Assembly (NCBI GenBank): GCA_900543205.1
Contig: UQQM01000013.1
Coordinates: forward strand, 1 to 59,565
Reading direction: 5' to 3'
Source: an uncultured Bacteroides sp.
GTDB lineage: Bacteria; Bacteroidota; Bacteroidia; Bacteroidales; UBA932
Length of the DNA: 59,565 nucleotides
Part shown: positions 51,688-59,565 of the stretch, piece by piece
How the letters are laid out: every line of letters starts with the position of its first letter
Position numbering within the stretch: position 1 is the first letter of the stretch
Position numbers and translations under genes: made by a program
The notes under the pieces: model-generated
Seen by the model: the letters and a program-made list of their open reading frames with translations, nothing else
The model's database searches: none
What the model was told of the DNA's origin: nothing

Positions 51688-53283
51688 ATGTTTGCGGATC
51701 TTCTGAATTCTACCTATTTCGCGCTATTCGTGATAATAGCCCTCGGTTTCCTGCTCGGCAGGGTCAAGATCAAGGGCCTGTCGCTTGACATATCCGCCGT
51801 GATATTCGTGGCCCTTGCCTTCGGACATTTCGGCGTGGTAATACCCAAGGAGTTCGGAGACCTCGGTCTCGTGCTCTTCATATTCACGATAGGCATACAG
51901 GCCGGTCCCGGCTTCTTCAGTTCGTTCAAGAGCAAGGGAAAGGTGCTGATTATCCTGACGGCCATCATCATAGGCTCTGCCTCTCTGACAGCCGTGGGCA
52001 TGAAGTACCTGTTCCATCTCGATGCGCCCAGCACCGTCGGCCTGCTGGCCGGCGCTCTCACCAGCACTCCGGGTCTTGCCGTGGCCATCGACAGCACCGG
52101 CTCGTCCCTGGCATCCATCGCCTACGGTATAGCATATCCCTTCGGAGTTATAGGCGTGATTCTTTTCGTGAAGCTGCTTCCGAAAATATTCCGGGTCGAC
52201 CTGAACAAGGAGGCTGCCAGGCTGGAGAAGGAGCGCACCGGCAAATATCCCGGACTTGAGACCTGTATTTTCAGGGTGACCAACAAGATGGTGTTCGGGC
52301 GTACTCTCGCCCAGCTCAGCATACGCGCGGTCACCGGAGCGGTCATCTCCCGCATCAAGAGCGGCGACCGCATCATGATTCCCAATGCAGCCTACGAGGT
52401 CAAGGAGGGTGACATCCTCCAGGCTGTCGGAACCGAGGATTCCCTCAACCAGCTTTCGATGCTCCTGGGAGAGCGCAGCTCCGGAGAACTGCCACTCACC
52501 AAGCAGCAGAGCGTGGAGTCCATACTCGTCAGCCGCAAGGATCTTGTCGGAAAGAGCCTGGGCAGCCTGAACCTCCAGCAGAACTTCGGATGCACAATCA
52601 CAAGGGTGCGCCGAAGCGGTATCGACATCACACCCTCGCCTGAGCTCAGCCTCAAGTTCGGCGACAAGCTCACGGTCGTAGGTGAGACCGAAGGTATCAC
52701 CGGCGTGTCCAATCTCTTCGGCAACAATGCCAAGGTGCTTTCCGACACTGATTTCCTGCCGATAGCGCTCGGAATAGTGCTCGGCGTGCTCGTCGGCAAG
52801 CTCAACATAACCTTCCCCGGCGGAATCAGCTTCTCGCCCGGACTTACCGGAGGCGTGCTGCTGACCGCGCTCGTGCTGAGCGCCATAGGCAAGACCGGCC
52901 CCATTCTGTGGACCCTTTCAGGCTCCGCCAACCAGCTCATCAGGCAGATAGGCCTGCTGCTCTTCCTTGCCGAGGTGGGCACGTCCGCCGGCCAGAATCT
53001 GATGGCGACCTTCCAGGAAAGCGGATGGCTGATGTTCCTCGTAGGCGCCGCCATCACGCTGGTGCCGCTCATCGCTGCCTCGCTGATAGGCATCTTCTGC
53101 TTCAAGGTTTCGATGCTCGACCTGCTGGGCACCCTGACGGGAGGCATGACCAGCACCCCGGGACTTGCCGCCGCGGATTCCATGTCCGACAGCAACATCC
53201 CCGGAGTGGCATACGCCACGGTCTACCCTATCGCCATGGTTCTGCTCATCCTCTGCATCCAGATAATGGCTGGTTTCCTGTAG
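51688..53283 (+). CDS. AspT/YidE-type transporter with two RCK-C domains
   Basis: 531 residues. Two membrane halves of about five helices each enclose two regulatory TrkA-C-like domains (about 185-345; VTGAVISRIKSGDRIMIPN and VGKSLGSLNLQQNFGCTITRV). Each half has the repeat signature TSTPGLAVA (first) and MTSTPGLAAADSM (second). The family contains the aspartate:alanine antiporter; many members have unknown substrates. Predicted inner membrane. The tenA gene begins 12 bases downstream. Confidence 0.9.
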   Translation: MFADLLNSTYFALFVIIALGFLLGRVKIKGLSLDISAVIFVALAFGHFGVVIPKEFGDLGLVLFIFTIGIQAGPGFFSSFKSKGKVLIILTAIIIGSASLTAVGMKYLFHLDAPSTVGLLAGALTSTPGLAVAIDSTGSSLASIAYGIAYPFGVIGVILFVKLLPKIFRVDLNKEAARLEKERTGKYPGLETCIFRVTNKMVFGRTLAQLSIRAVTGAVISRIKSGDRIMIPNAAYEVKEGDILQAVGTEDSLNQLSMLLGERSSGELPLTKQQSVESILVSRKDLVGKSLGSLNLQQNFGCTITRVRRSGIDITPSPELSLKFGDKLTVVGETEGITGVSNLFGNNAKVLSDTDFLPIALGIVLGVLVGKLNITFPGGISFSPGLTGGVLLTALVLSAIGKTGPILWTLSGSANQLIRQIGLLLFLAEVGTSAGQNLMATFQESGWLMFLVGAAITLVPLIAASLIGIFCFKVSMLDLLGTLTGGMTSTPGLAAADSMSDSNIPGVAYATVYPIAMVLLILCIQIMAGFL

Positions 53284-53295
53284 ACCGCCTGTGTG

Positions 53296-53940
53296 ATGGG
53301 AAGCTGGTCTGAGAAAATATGGGTTGCCGGCAAAGCCGGATATGAGAAGATTCTGGGACATCCGTTCCTGACCGAACTTGCCGACGGAAGCCTTTCATCC
53401 GGGAGGTTTTCGAGATACCTCGCGCAGGATGAGCTGTATCTCCCCGTCTATTCGTCGCTCATGCACCGTCTTGCCGACATGTTTCCGGATGAGGCGGACA
53501 GGCTATTCATCCACCGTTTCGCGGAAGCCGGAGGAGAATCGGAGATGGAGATGCACCGCCTTCTCATCGAGAGGTTCCATGTGGACACCTCCGTTGCGCC
53601 CTCGCCTGTCACGCAGGCCTACTGCAGTCATCTCCGGGATGCCGTTGATGGCGGAAACCCTGCCGTGGCGGCCGCCGCACTTCTCCCCTGCTCGTGGGTC
53701 TACAACAACGTGGGGCTGCACATCCGCGGCATCGCGCGTCTGGATGGCAATCCCTACCGTGAGTGGATAAGCGAATACGGCGATGCGGAATACGGCAGGA
53801 CGGTGGAGAGGATGGTCGGGATAAGCGATGCGCTGGCAGCCCGCGCCACTGCCGGAACCCTGCCGGAAATGGACAGGGCTTTCCTGCGCTCACTGGATCT
53901 GGAATACGATTTCTGGGATTACGGATACAAAACCACATAA
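53296..53940 (+). CDS. tenA: TenA-family aminopyrimidine aminohydrolase/thiaminase II
   Basis: 214 residues; ATG at 53296 chosen over a GTG 3 bases earlier. The active-site Cys is in LLPCSWVYNNVG and the late Glu in LEYDFWDYGY. TenA salvages base-degraded thiamine to HMP. It is followed after 4 bases by thiL and then thiD, a thiamine set. Starts the small operon after the AspT-type transporter. Confidence 0.9.
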   Translation: MGSWSEKIWVAGKAGYEKILGHPFLTELADGSLSSGRFSRYLAQDELYLPVYSSLMHRLADMFPDEADRLFIHRFAEAGGESEMEMHRLLIERFHVDTSVAPSPVTQAYCSHLRDAVDGGNPAVAAAALLPCSWVYNNVGLHIRGIARLDGNPYREWISEYGDAEYGRTVERMVGISDALAARATAGTLPEMDRAFLRSLDLEYDFWDYGYKTT

Positions 53941-53944
53941 TGAC

Positions 53945-54892
53945 ATGAAACTTTCTGAACTTGGAGAATTCGGACTCATAGACAGAATCAAGGCAGGCGT
54001 GAAGATACTCGAGGGCATGACGGGCATAGGCGATGACTGCGCAATCATCCCCCAGGGCAACGGAGTGGACATGCTCGTCAGCACCGACATGCTGGTCGAG
54101 GGCACTCATTTCCTGCTTGACGATATCAAACCCTACAGGCTCGGTTGGAAGGCGGCCGCAGTGAATCTCAGCGACATAGCTGCCATGGGTGGACTGCCCG
54201 TCGCGACTTTCCTTTCGTTCGCGCTTCCTTCCGGTCTGGACAGCAGCTGGACGGACGAATTCTTCGAGGGCTACAATGACATTTCCGGCAGGTACCATTG
54301 CGTGCTGCTCGGAGGCGACACCACCGCATCTCCCGACAGGGTATGCGTAAGCGTGACCATCATCGGAAGGTGCATGGCGGGCAAGGCCCTGCTGCGCAGC
54401 GGTGCCAGGGACGGCGACAAGATCTGCGTGACGGGTTATCTCGGCGACGCGGGTGCCGGATTGAAGGTGATTCTTGAAGGCGCCAGGAGGAATTCCGACG
54501 CCCAGGCCCTGATAGCCATGCACTACCAACCCATACCGAGGGTGGAGGAAGGTCTGAACCTCGCCCACAACGATGCGGTGCATTCTATGATAGACATTTC
54601 CGACGGTATAGGCTCCGACCTGCGCCATATCCTCAAGGCTTCGCGCAAGGGTGCGGAAATCAACGTGAATTCCCTCCCCCTCTCCGATGAGCTTCTGCGC
54701 ACATGCCGGAGGAACGGGTGGGATCCGGTGGAGCTCGCCAGTACCGGCGGAGAGGACTACGAGCTCCTGTTCACTGCGTCTCCGGACGCCGAGATTGGCA
54801 TTCCGCATACCGTCATAGGGCATATAAACGATTCCGGCCAGCTGCTGTGGCTCGGCAGGGAACGTGATTTCGGAGGGTATCACCATTTTTGA
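53945..54892 (+). CDS. thiL: Thiamine-monophosphate kinase
   Basis: 315 residues from MKLSELGEF. The ATP-binding and metal sites are seen as GIGDDCAII, STDMLVEGTHF, NLSDIAAMGG, GGDTTASP and STGGEDYELLF. It phosphorylates thiamine monophosphate to the diphosphate, the active cofactor. About 157 bases separate it from thiD, and most of that gap is a structured repeat element (54901-55032). Confidence 0.93.
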   Translation: MKLSELGEFGLIDRIKAGVKILEGMTGIGDDCAIIPQGNGVDMLVSTDMLVEGTHFLLDDIKPYRLGWKAAAVNLSDIAAMGGLPVATFLSFALPSGLDSSWTDEFFEGYNDISGRYHCVLLGGDTTASPDRVCVSVTIIGRCMAGKALLRSGARDGDKICVTGYLGDAGAGLKVILEGARRNSDAQALIAMHYQPIPRVEEGLNLAHNDAVHSMIDISDGIGSDLRHILKASRKGAEINVNSLPLSDELLRTCRRNGWDPVELASTGGEDYELLFTASPDAEIGIPHTVIGHINDSGQLLWLGRERDFGGYHHF

Positions 54893-54900
54893 CTCTGATG

Positions 54901-55032
54901 TCGGCTGCTCAGGGTACTGTCTCCAGAGAGGCTAGCCGCCCGCGGCTGTGAGCGGGCGATGCCCGGAGTAAAGCGAAGGGCATCGATGGAGCGCAGCGGA
55001 ACCTCGAGGGAGACAGTACCCTGAACAGCCGA
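54901..55032 (+). repeat. Structured dispersed element, copy B
   Basis: The 78-base core (54928-55005) is the same as copy A at 15819-15896 with about ten base differences. Outer arms of 24 bases (54901-54924 and 55009-55032) are complementary with one mismatch and not related to those of copy A. In the core, GCCCGC pairs with GCGGGC and GATGCCC with GGGCATC. It sits in the gap between thiL and thiD, so on a shared transcript it would form a long hairpin. Confidence 0.8.
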
Positions 55033-55049
55033 GATAGGAACAATTAATT

Positions 55050-55859
55050 ATGAAAAAATATCCGATAGTATTGGCGATTTCCGGCACCGACCCTTCAGGC
55101 GGGGCCGGGCAGCAGGCCGACATCAAGGCCATATCAGCGACCGGAGGCTATGCCGCATGTGCGGTCACAGCGGTCGTGGTCCAGAACACCACCGGAGTCC
55201 GTGACGTGTTCCCGGTGCCCGCAAAGACGATTTCAGACCAGATTGCGGCGGTATATGATGACATCGGGGCGTCTGCCGTGAAAATCGGTATGCTGAATTC
55301 CTCCGACGTCATCCGCGCCGTGCGTGAAAGTCTGCTGCATTACCATGCCCTCAATATAGTGCTTGACCCGGTGATGGTGGCGACTTCTGGCGACAGGCTC
55401 ATCGAAGAGTCCGCCGTGAATTCCCTGATGACCGAGCTTGTTCCACTCGCCAGGGTGATTACGCCCAACATCCCGGAGGCAGAAATACTCGCCGGCACGA
55501 AGATTTCCTCCCAGCATGAGCTCCCCGAAGTGGCGCGCAGGCTCTCCTGCGGCGGCAGGGTTTCCGTCATGATGAAAGCCGGCCACCTCAGCGATGACGT
55601 GCTCACGGACATTTTCTACAATGCGGAGGAGGACAGGTGCACCGAACTCCATTCCAGGCGCATATATACCCGGAACACCCACGGTACAGGCTGCACCCTC
55701 TCTTCGGCTTTCGCCTCGTATCTTGCCCAGGGATATTCCCTCGATGACGCGGCGGTCGCTGCAAAAGACTATATCGCCCATGCCATCGAGTCGGGCGCGG
55801 CTTACGAAATCGGCCACGGCCACGGGCCGGTGGATCATTTCTGGATGCTCGGCAGGTAG
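55050..55859 (+). CDS. thiD: Hydroxymethylpyrimidine/phosphomethylpyrimidine kinase
   Basis: 269 residues. The start region AISGTDPSGGAGQQADIKA and the catalytic NTHGTGCTLSSAFAS are typical of ThiD (ribokinase-like fold). It phosphorylates HMP then HMP-P for thiamine. It converges with the Crp-type regulator gene, 3 bases apart. No thiamine riboswitch was noticed nearby. Confidence 0.93.
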   Translation: MKKYPIVLAISGTDPSGGAGQQADIKAISATGGYAACAVTAVVVQNTTGVRDVFPVPAKTISDQIAAVYDDIGASAVKIGMLNSSDVIRAVRESLLHYHALNIVLDPVMVATSGDRLIEESAVNSLMTELVPLARVITPNIPEAEILAGTKISSQHELPEVARRLSCGGRVSVMMKAGHLSDDVLTDIFYNAEEDRCTELHSRRIYTRNTHGTGCTLSSAFASYLAQGYSLDDAAVAAKDYIAHAIESGAAYEIGHGHGPVDHFWMLGR

Positions 55860-55862
55860 GAC

Positions 55863-56432
55863 TCAAAGGTCCGCTCCTATGCGGCTCAGATATTCCGGCG
55901 ACACATCGAGATAGGAGGCTATCATCTTCTTGGAGATGTACTTCAGGATTTCCGGACGGTTCCTGATCAGCGAGACATAGCGTTCCTTGGCCGTGCCGTT
56001 GATCAGCGAGAGCTTCATCTCGCAGCCGAATATCTGGTATATCGCGATGTCGAACATCCACTGGGAGAACTCGTGCGAGAGCTTCATCAGCTCATAGAAC
56101 TTCTCCCGCGTCATGTGCAGCACCACCGCCCCGCACTTGCAGGTGTCCACCTGCATGAATGCCGGCCTGTTCATATAGAAGGAGTGCGGTGACATGAAGA
56201 ACGACCCCGGATCGCCGAAGCCGTATGTGATTTCCCTGTCATCGTAGAGGTAGGACATCCGCAGTATGCCCTCCTTGATGAGATATACATTGGAATTGAT
56301 CTTGCCCGCCTCGATTACGTGTGTCTTAGGAGGTATCAGGCTCTCCTCCATATTTTCCAGAAGCAGGTCCAGCTCGCGCTCCGGTACGGCGTACTTGCCT
56401 TCCTGCCTGATCAGTCTCTTCAAATCGTCCAT
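55863..56432 (-). CDS. Crp/Fnr family transcriptional regulator
   Basis: 189 residues from MDDLKRLIRQ; the GTG at 56447 lies in the -7 box, so this ATG is preferred. The cyclic-nucleotide-like barrel covers about 20-120 (AGKINSNVYLIKEGILRMSY, ITYGFGDPGSFFM). The C-terminal HTH is KMIASYLDVSPEYLSRI. No Fe-S cysteine set of Fnr is seen. Divergent from a BACON lipoprotein across a palindromic operator, suggesting autoregulation and control of that lipoprotein. Ligand unknown. Confidence 0.9.
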   Translation of the reverse strand: MDDLKRLIRQEGKYAVPERELDLLLENMEESLIPPKTHVIEAGKINSNVYLIKEGILRMSYLYDDREITYGFGDPGSFFMSPHSFYMNRPAFMQVDTCKCGAVVLHMTREKFYELMKLSHEFSQWMFDIAIYQIFGCEMKLSLINGTAKERYVSLIRNRPEILKYISKKMIASYLDVSPEYLSRIGADL

Positions 56433-56446
56433 GGCAGTTCTTTTCA

Positions 56447-56454
56447 CAAAACTA
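56447..56454 (-). promoter_or_regulatory. -7 box of the Crp/Fnr gene
   Basis: TAGTTTTG on the minus strand, perfect TAnnTTTG, 14 bases before the ATG at 56432. Confidence 0.65.
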
Positions 56455-56476
56455 ATAAAAATTTCCTCTCCGCCGG

Positions 56477-56498
56477 AACATTGACCTATGTCAATGTT
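56477..56498. promoter_or_regulatory. Palindromic operator, Crp/Fnr type
   Basis: AACATTGAC, 4 bases (CTAT), GTCAATGTT: perfect 9-bp arms. The TTGAC-N4-GTCAA centre is close to the Fnr consensus TTGAT-N4-ATCAA. It lies midway between two divergent promoters with identical -7 boxes, and covers the -33 zone of the rightward one. Assigned to the adjacent Crp/Fnr regulator by position and shape. Confidence 0.75.
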
Positions 56499-56516
56499 TT
56501 TTCGGATTCTGTTTGA

Positions 56517-56524
56517 TAGTTTTG
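56517..56524 (+). promoter_or_regulatory. -7 box of the BACON lipoprotein
   Basis: TAGTTTTG, 19 bases before the ATG at 56544; identical to the box of the divergent regulator gene. The operator edge is 18 bases upstream. Confidence 0.7.
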
Positions 56525-56543
56525 TGGTAAAACGGTATTACCA

Positions 56544-58316
56544 ATGAGAAATTTCATTTTCCTTTCCTGCGCTGCCGCATTGTTGGTTACTGCGGCATCG
56601 TGCCGTAAGGAGGTTCCGCTTGAGACGGAATTCCTTTCGAAAACCGAGTCTGTCGCAGTATCGGCTGATGGCGGACGCTACTCAATCAACTACACGCTCA
56701 TCAATCCCGTGGAGGGCCGGGAGGTGAACGCCTCGTCCGAAGATGGGTGGATTTCCGGATTCGACTGCTCGAAGAGCGGAAGCGTGAGCTTCACCGTGGC
56801 TCCCAACGAGACATACGAGAGCCGCAGCGGCGAAGTGCTCGTCGAATATGGTGAATTGAATTTCAGCGTGCCCGTGAACCAGTCCGCAGGATATGACGTG
56901 ACCACTCCCTGCACGGTGTTCCTTTCTACATATTTCGGTGATGCCTACGAGACTTACACGCACTTCTTCATGATGGCCGACAGGGAACTCGGCGAAGGAG
57001 GAAACTATGACCACGAGGGAGCCTACTACGTAATCTACCTGACCCGCAACATAGACGAGGAGACCGCCACAGCTGCCTTCACTTCCGGCGAATATACAGT
57101 CGACCCCGAAAGCAGCTATGAGGACTGGACGATTTCTGCCAAGGAGAGCTACGTGATATACAACAACACACAGTACGGAATCACCGAAGGAACCCTCACG
57201 GTCAGCGGCGAGGATTACAATGAATCCACCTTCGACCTCACCGTCACGCTCGACGACGGTTCTGTCCATCACGCCGAATACAACGGTCCCCAGTACGGCG
57301 AGGACTACAGCATAGACTGGATTACCGAGGATGTGGACATGACAGCAACCAGGGCAAGCGCCAACTTCATCGAGGGCGAAGGCGACCCTGACTATGGCAA
57401 TACCAACATCAACATCACCCTCTATTCGGCACTTGACGAAGCCGGCTGGGTGGAGGTTCCCGGCTATGCCCTCATCCTGGTCGGCAACGTCGAATTCGAC
57501 GGCACCGGCAACATAGTTCCCGGCACATATCCCATATCCTTCGACGATATGATAGAGGACGCCTTCGATGCCGGATACTGCGTCAGCTTCATGAATTCGC
57601 CCTTCCCTTCCGGAACCAACATAAGGTATTTCTATGTCGACAACCAGCAGCAAATGGTCGGAATGATCAGAGAGGGTGAGGTCGTGATAGGCAGGGACGG
57701 CGACAACTACAGCATAGAGTGCAACTTCGTGACCAGGGAGGGCGTGAATGTGCACGCCACCTACGACGGAGAGCTCGACATTGTCGGAGCTCCCGGCACA
57801 AACCCCTTCGAGCCCTACTACCTGCAGGAGGACTATCAGTGCGTATTCCCGCTGGAAGATGCGACACTGGTCCAGGTCAACGGAATGTCCAGCACCTGGG
57901 ATTATGAGGACGCCATCACATGGAGCTTCAACATGTACCAGTTCAACGGGAACTACGCCTACCACGGCGACCAGATACGCATAAAGATCGTATGTCCTCC
58001 CGAATACACCGAGGAGCCGATGGAGGGCACCTATACTGTCGCCACCGAGGAGACCAAGGGCACGCCCGGCACCATGGAACCCGGAACCTTCGAGCCCGGA
58101 ATCAAGGACAATTATTATGTCGACAATTACTGGCCTACGATGTTCAGGAATGAGGACAACGGCGAAGTGACATTCGGTGCCGCTGCCGCCGGAGGAAGCA
58201 TGAGCCTCACCAAGAACGATGACGGCACATGGAACATCCAGTTCGACTTCACTGACCAGCAGGCAGAGCCCAGGCATTTCACCTTCGACTGGACAGGCGA
58301 AATCAGCATTCTGTAA
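56544..58316 (+). CDS. BACON-domain surface lipoprotein
   Basis: 590 residues. Lipobox VTAASC gives Cys20. Residues about 28-118 form the BACON domain (SADGGRYSINYTLINPVEGREVNA in pieces, DGWISGF), very similar in layout to the 206-2236 protein: both have NPxEGxEV. The rest is two repeated beta-rich domains of about 150-230 residues with Tyr- and Asp-rich strands (for example TYTHFFMMADRELG and ITLYSALDEAG). No enzyme motif. It is headed by a Crp/Fnr-type operator and ends at a strong terminator, so it is a single regulated transcript. Possible surface binder. Confidence 0.82.
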   Translation: MRNFIFLSCAAALLVTAASCRKEVPLETEFLSKTESVAVSADGGRYSINYTLINPVEGREVNASSEDGWISGFDCSKSGSVSFTVAPNETYESRSGEVLVEYGELNFSVPVNQSAGYDVTTPCTVFLSTYFGDAYETYTHFFMMADRELGEGGNYDHEGAYYVIYLTRNIDEETATAAFTSGEYTVDPESSYEDWTISAKESYVIYNNTQYGITEGTLTVSGEDYNESTFDLTVTLDDGSVHHAEYNGPQYGEDYSIDWITEDVDMTATRASANFIEGEGDPDYGNTNINITLYSALDEAGWVEVPGYALILVGNVEFDGTGNIVPGTYPISFDDMIEDAFDAGYCVSFMNSPFPSGTNIRYFYVDNQQQMVGMIREGEVVIGRDGDNYSIECNFVTREGVNVHATYDGELDIVGAPGTNPFEPYYLQEDYQCVFPLEDATLVQVNGMSSTWDYEDAITWSFNMYQFNGNYAYHGDQIRIKIVCPPEYTEEPMEGTYTVATEETKGTPGTMEPGTFEPGIKDNYYVDNYWPTMFRNEDNGEVTFGAAAAGGSMSLTKNDDGTWNIQFDFTDQQAEPRHFTFDWTGEISIL

Positions 58317-58354
58317 TCGGCTCGGAACAGGCGCTGCCCTGATGTGATTTCTGG

Positions 58355-58390
58355 AAAAGGGGATGACAAAAAGTTGCGTCATCCCCTTTT
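58355..58390 (+). terminator. Strong intrinsic terminator
   Basis: AAAAGGGGATGAC pairs with GTCATCCCCTTTT (13 bp, perfect, 10-base loop). It lies about 40 bases after the lipoprotein stop. Confidence 0.92.
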
Positions 58391-58858
58391 CATTGTTTTT
58401 CCGAGAGGTCAACCTTATCTCCTTGTTCGAATATTCAATTCTCAATCCGAGCGTTCACAGATTGATCGGACCTGTGCCCTATGGTATTGGTTCCGGAAGA
58501 TTTATTATGGACGGTGACGCCCGGTATCCTATCAGGATTTCCGTTTTGCCGCCGTTACTTGAAGACAGGGCGGAGCTGACATTCGGGATGCGATATTCCG
58601 ACCTGGTCGGTATCCGGGTCCAGTCGGTGTCCAGGAGCGGCAAAATCCCTGCAATGCAGTGATTTCAATATATTTCCAGAGATTATTGCCGATAAATGCT
58701 TTTCCTGCGGCTCTTCGGATGTTCTAGGTGCGGTTTGCGTTTGGCGATTTTCCGTGGCGGGGGTGCAACCGATTCCGGCAAGGACGCATCTGATATAGGA
58801 GCATTCACGGTGGCCGCAGGCCGGCAGACCGTTCCCGGATGCACGACCGTCAGACAAT
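58391..58858. other. Spacer without a recognisable gene
   Basis: About 470 bases. A 99-codon frame overlapping the terminator has no family I recognise. I see no repeat or hairpin of note. Confidence 0.4.
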
Positions 58859-58876
58859 ATGCAATTTGACAATATC

Positions 58877-59410
58877 ATGAAGAAATTGATTCTTTTCGCC
58901 GCGCTTTCCGTTGCGACGATGTGCTTTGCTGCCTCGGCTGCGAATGCCAGGGTCAGCGATCCCGTTCTTTATCGCAGCGCCGGATATAAGGGCAGCGTAT
59001 CGTTAACTGACATAACTCTCGCCTGGGTCGGACTTGAGACCTCCCATGGCTATATGTTCAACGAGCACCACTATCTGGGCGCAGGCGCCGGAGCTTTTAC
59101 CGTTCCTGCGGCGGATACTCCGTTCTTCGCCCATGCGTTCGTTGAATACCGGGCCTACATTCTCAAGAAGAACAGCACTCCTGTCGCCGGAATCAAGGCC
59201 GGATGGTTCGGAAGCACTGAGCAGGATGCGTCCGGCAACCTGTTTGCGAATGCTTTTGAGCTTGAGCCGAACGTGGGATGGGCCTGGGCGTTCAACGAAA
59301 AGCTCGGCATGAATCTGTGCATAGGCGCCACCAGCTGCCTCTACAGTAACGCGCCCGGCTCGCTTGCAGTCCTGTTCATGCCCAAACTGACCATCGGCCT
59401 GGAGTTCTGA
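58877..59410 (+). CDS. Small outer-membrane beta-barrel-like protein
   Basis: 177 residues from MKKLILFAAL (an ATG 18 bases upstream is possible). Signal peptide to about residue 23 (ASAANA). Repeated strands (LAWVGLETSHGYMF, HHYLGAGAGAFTV, FVEYRAYILKK, LNPNVGW-type EPNVGWAWAFNE) and the C-terminal LTIGLEF with a final Phe are signs of a small barrel. No specific function. It is followed by repeat DNA. Confidence 0.7.
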   Translation: MKKLILFAALSVATMCFAASAANARVSDPVLYRSAGYKGSVSLTDITLAWVGLETSHGYMFNEHHYLGAGAGAFTVPAADTPFFAHAFVEYRAYILKKNSTPVAGIKAGWFGSTEQDASGNLFANAFELEPNVGWAWAFNEKLGMNLCIGATSCLYSNAPGSLAVLFMPKLTIGLEF

Positions 59411-59465
59411 CGGCTGCTGGAATCCAGCTCCTGCTGCCGTCTCTCCGCTCTGCCGCTGCCGGAGC

Positions 59466-59517
59466 TCGGCCTCCGGCAGTAAGACCTCCCGCTCAACCCT
59501 ATACTGCCGGAGGCCGA
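59466..59517 (-). repeat. Stem-loop repeat, copy 2 (reverse orientation)
   Basis: TCGGCCTCCGGCAGTA (59466-59481) pairs perfectly with TACTGCCGGAGGCCGA (59502-59517); 20-base loop. Inverted copy of the element at 15661-15713; about 15 of 20 loop bases agree. Confidence 0.8.
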
Positions 59518-59565
59518 CTCCGCAGCGGCGGATGAAAAATACTTTTGCGCGCCCGTTGAGCTGGA

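Noticed and set aside
54893..55049. Thiamine (TPP) riboswitch before thiD
   Set aside because: The gap is filled by the dispersed element; no CTGAGA-type THI box pair was recognised.
56682..58445. 587-codon open frame antisense to the BACON lipoprotein
   Set aside because: It mirrors the coding gene in a GC-rich region, has no signal peptide or family pattern, and crosses the terminator at 58355-58390.

Overview
The window comes from a high-GC member of the Bacteroidales. The evidence is BACON-domain lipoproteins, fimbrillin/Mfa2-type pili genes, DUF6029, DUF3575 and DUF5683 proteins, many short-spaced operons with weak Shine-Dalgarno sites, and recurrent promoters of the Bacteroidetes type (TTTG about 19-20 bases before TAnnTTTG). 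A cysteate synthase suggests a sulfonolipid maker, as known in Alistipes and Odoribacter; the genus itself cannot be fixed from sequence reading alone.

Layout. 0-6.6 kb: a BACON lipoprotein, then a minus-strand operon of four exported proteins (DsbD-N-like, Omp28-like lipoprotein, TlpA-like thioredoxin, DUF6029 outer-membrane protein). 6.8-14.4 kb: a phosphatase, then a tyrosine recombinase, a 167-bp segment bounded by 16-bp inverted repeats, and a four-gene fimbrial cassette (DUF3575 protein, Mfa2/FimB-like anchor, short fimbrillin, large tip-like fimbrillin). The invertible segment carries one clear promoter -7 box, which in this assembly points away from the fimbrial genes, so the cassette appears to be captured in the OFF state. 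14.4-16.0 kb and 23.95-25.17 kb: gene-free islands full of hairpin repeats. 16.1-26.5 kb: rlmD, cysteate synthase, two beta-barrel proteins, an acyltransferase-like protein, rarA, an aldehyde dehydrogenase and a MATE pump. 26.5-33.4 kb: the core cluster parA-parB-DUF5683-mltD, a lipid kinase, and obg-PAP2.

33.6-40.3 kb is an accessory stretch, visibly AT-richer in part: HxlR regulator and divergent MBL-like gene, a PPOX remnant, an AlkZ-like winged-helix protein, an Abi (HEPN) protein, a NERD/zinc-ribbon protein, a GNAT, and a membrane protein/HTH pair. 40.8-48.9 kb: nnr, a frameshifted creD, a Fic enzyme, CAT-like, HAD and deoxyribosyltransferase-like genes, a HEPN/MNT pair and proX. 49-56 kb: pyrophosphatase, dipeptidyl peptidase III, an AspT-type transporter and the thiamine genes tenA-thiL-thiD. 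55.9-59.6 kb: a Crp/Fnr regulator facing a second BACON lipoprotein across a perfect palindrome, then a small beta-barrel protein.

Most notable: (1) the recombinase plus invertible promoter controlling fimbriae; (2) a dispersed element in two copies (15.8 and 54.9 kb) whose 78-bp core is conserved with paired base changes in its hairpins, while its long outer stems differ in sequence yet remain self-complementary; (3) the Crp/Fnr palindrome flanked by two identical -7 boxes; (4) the four-gene extracytoplasmic thiol operon.
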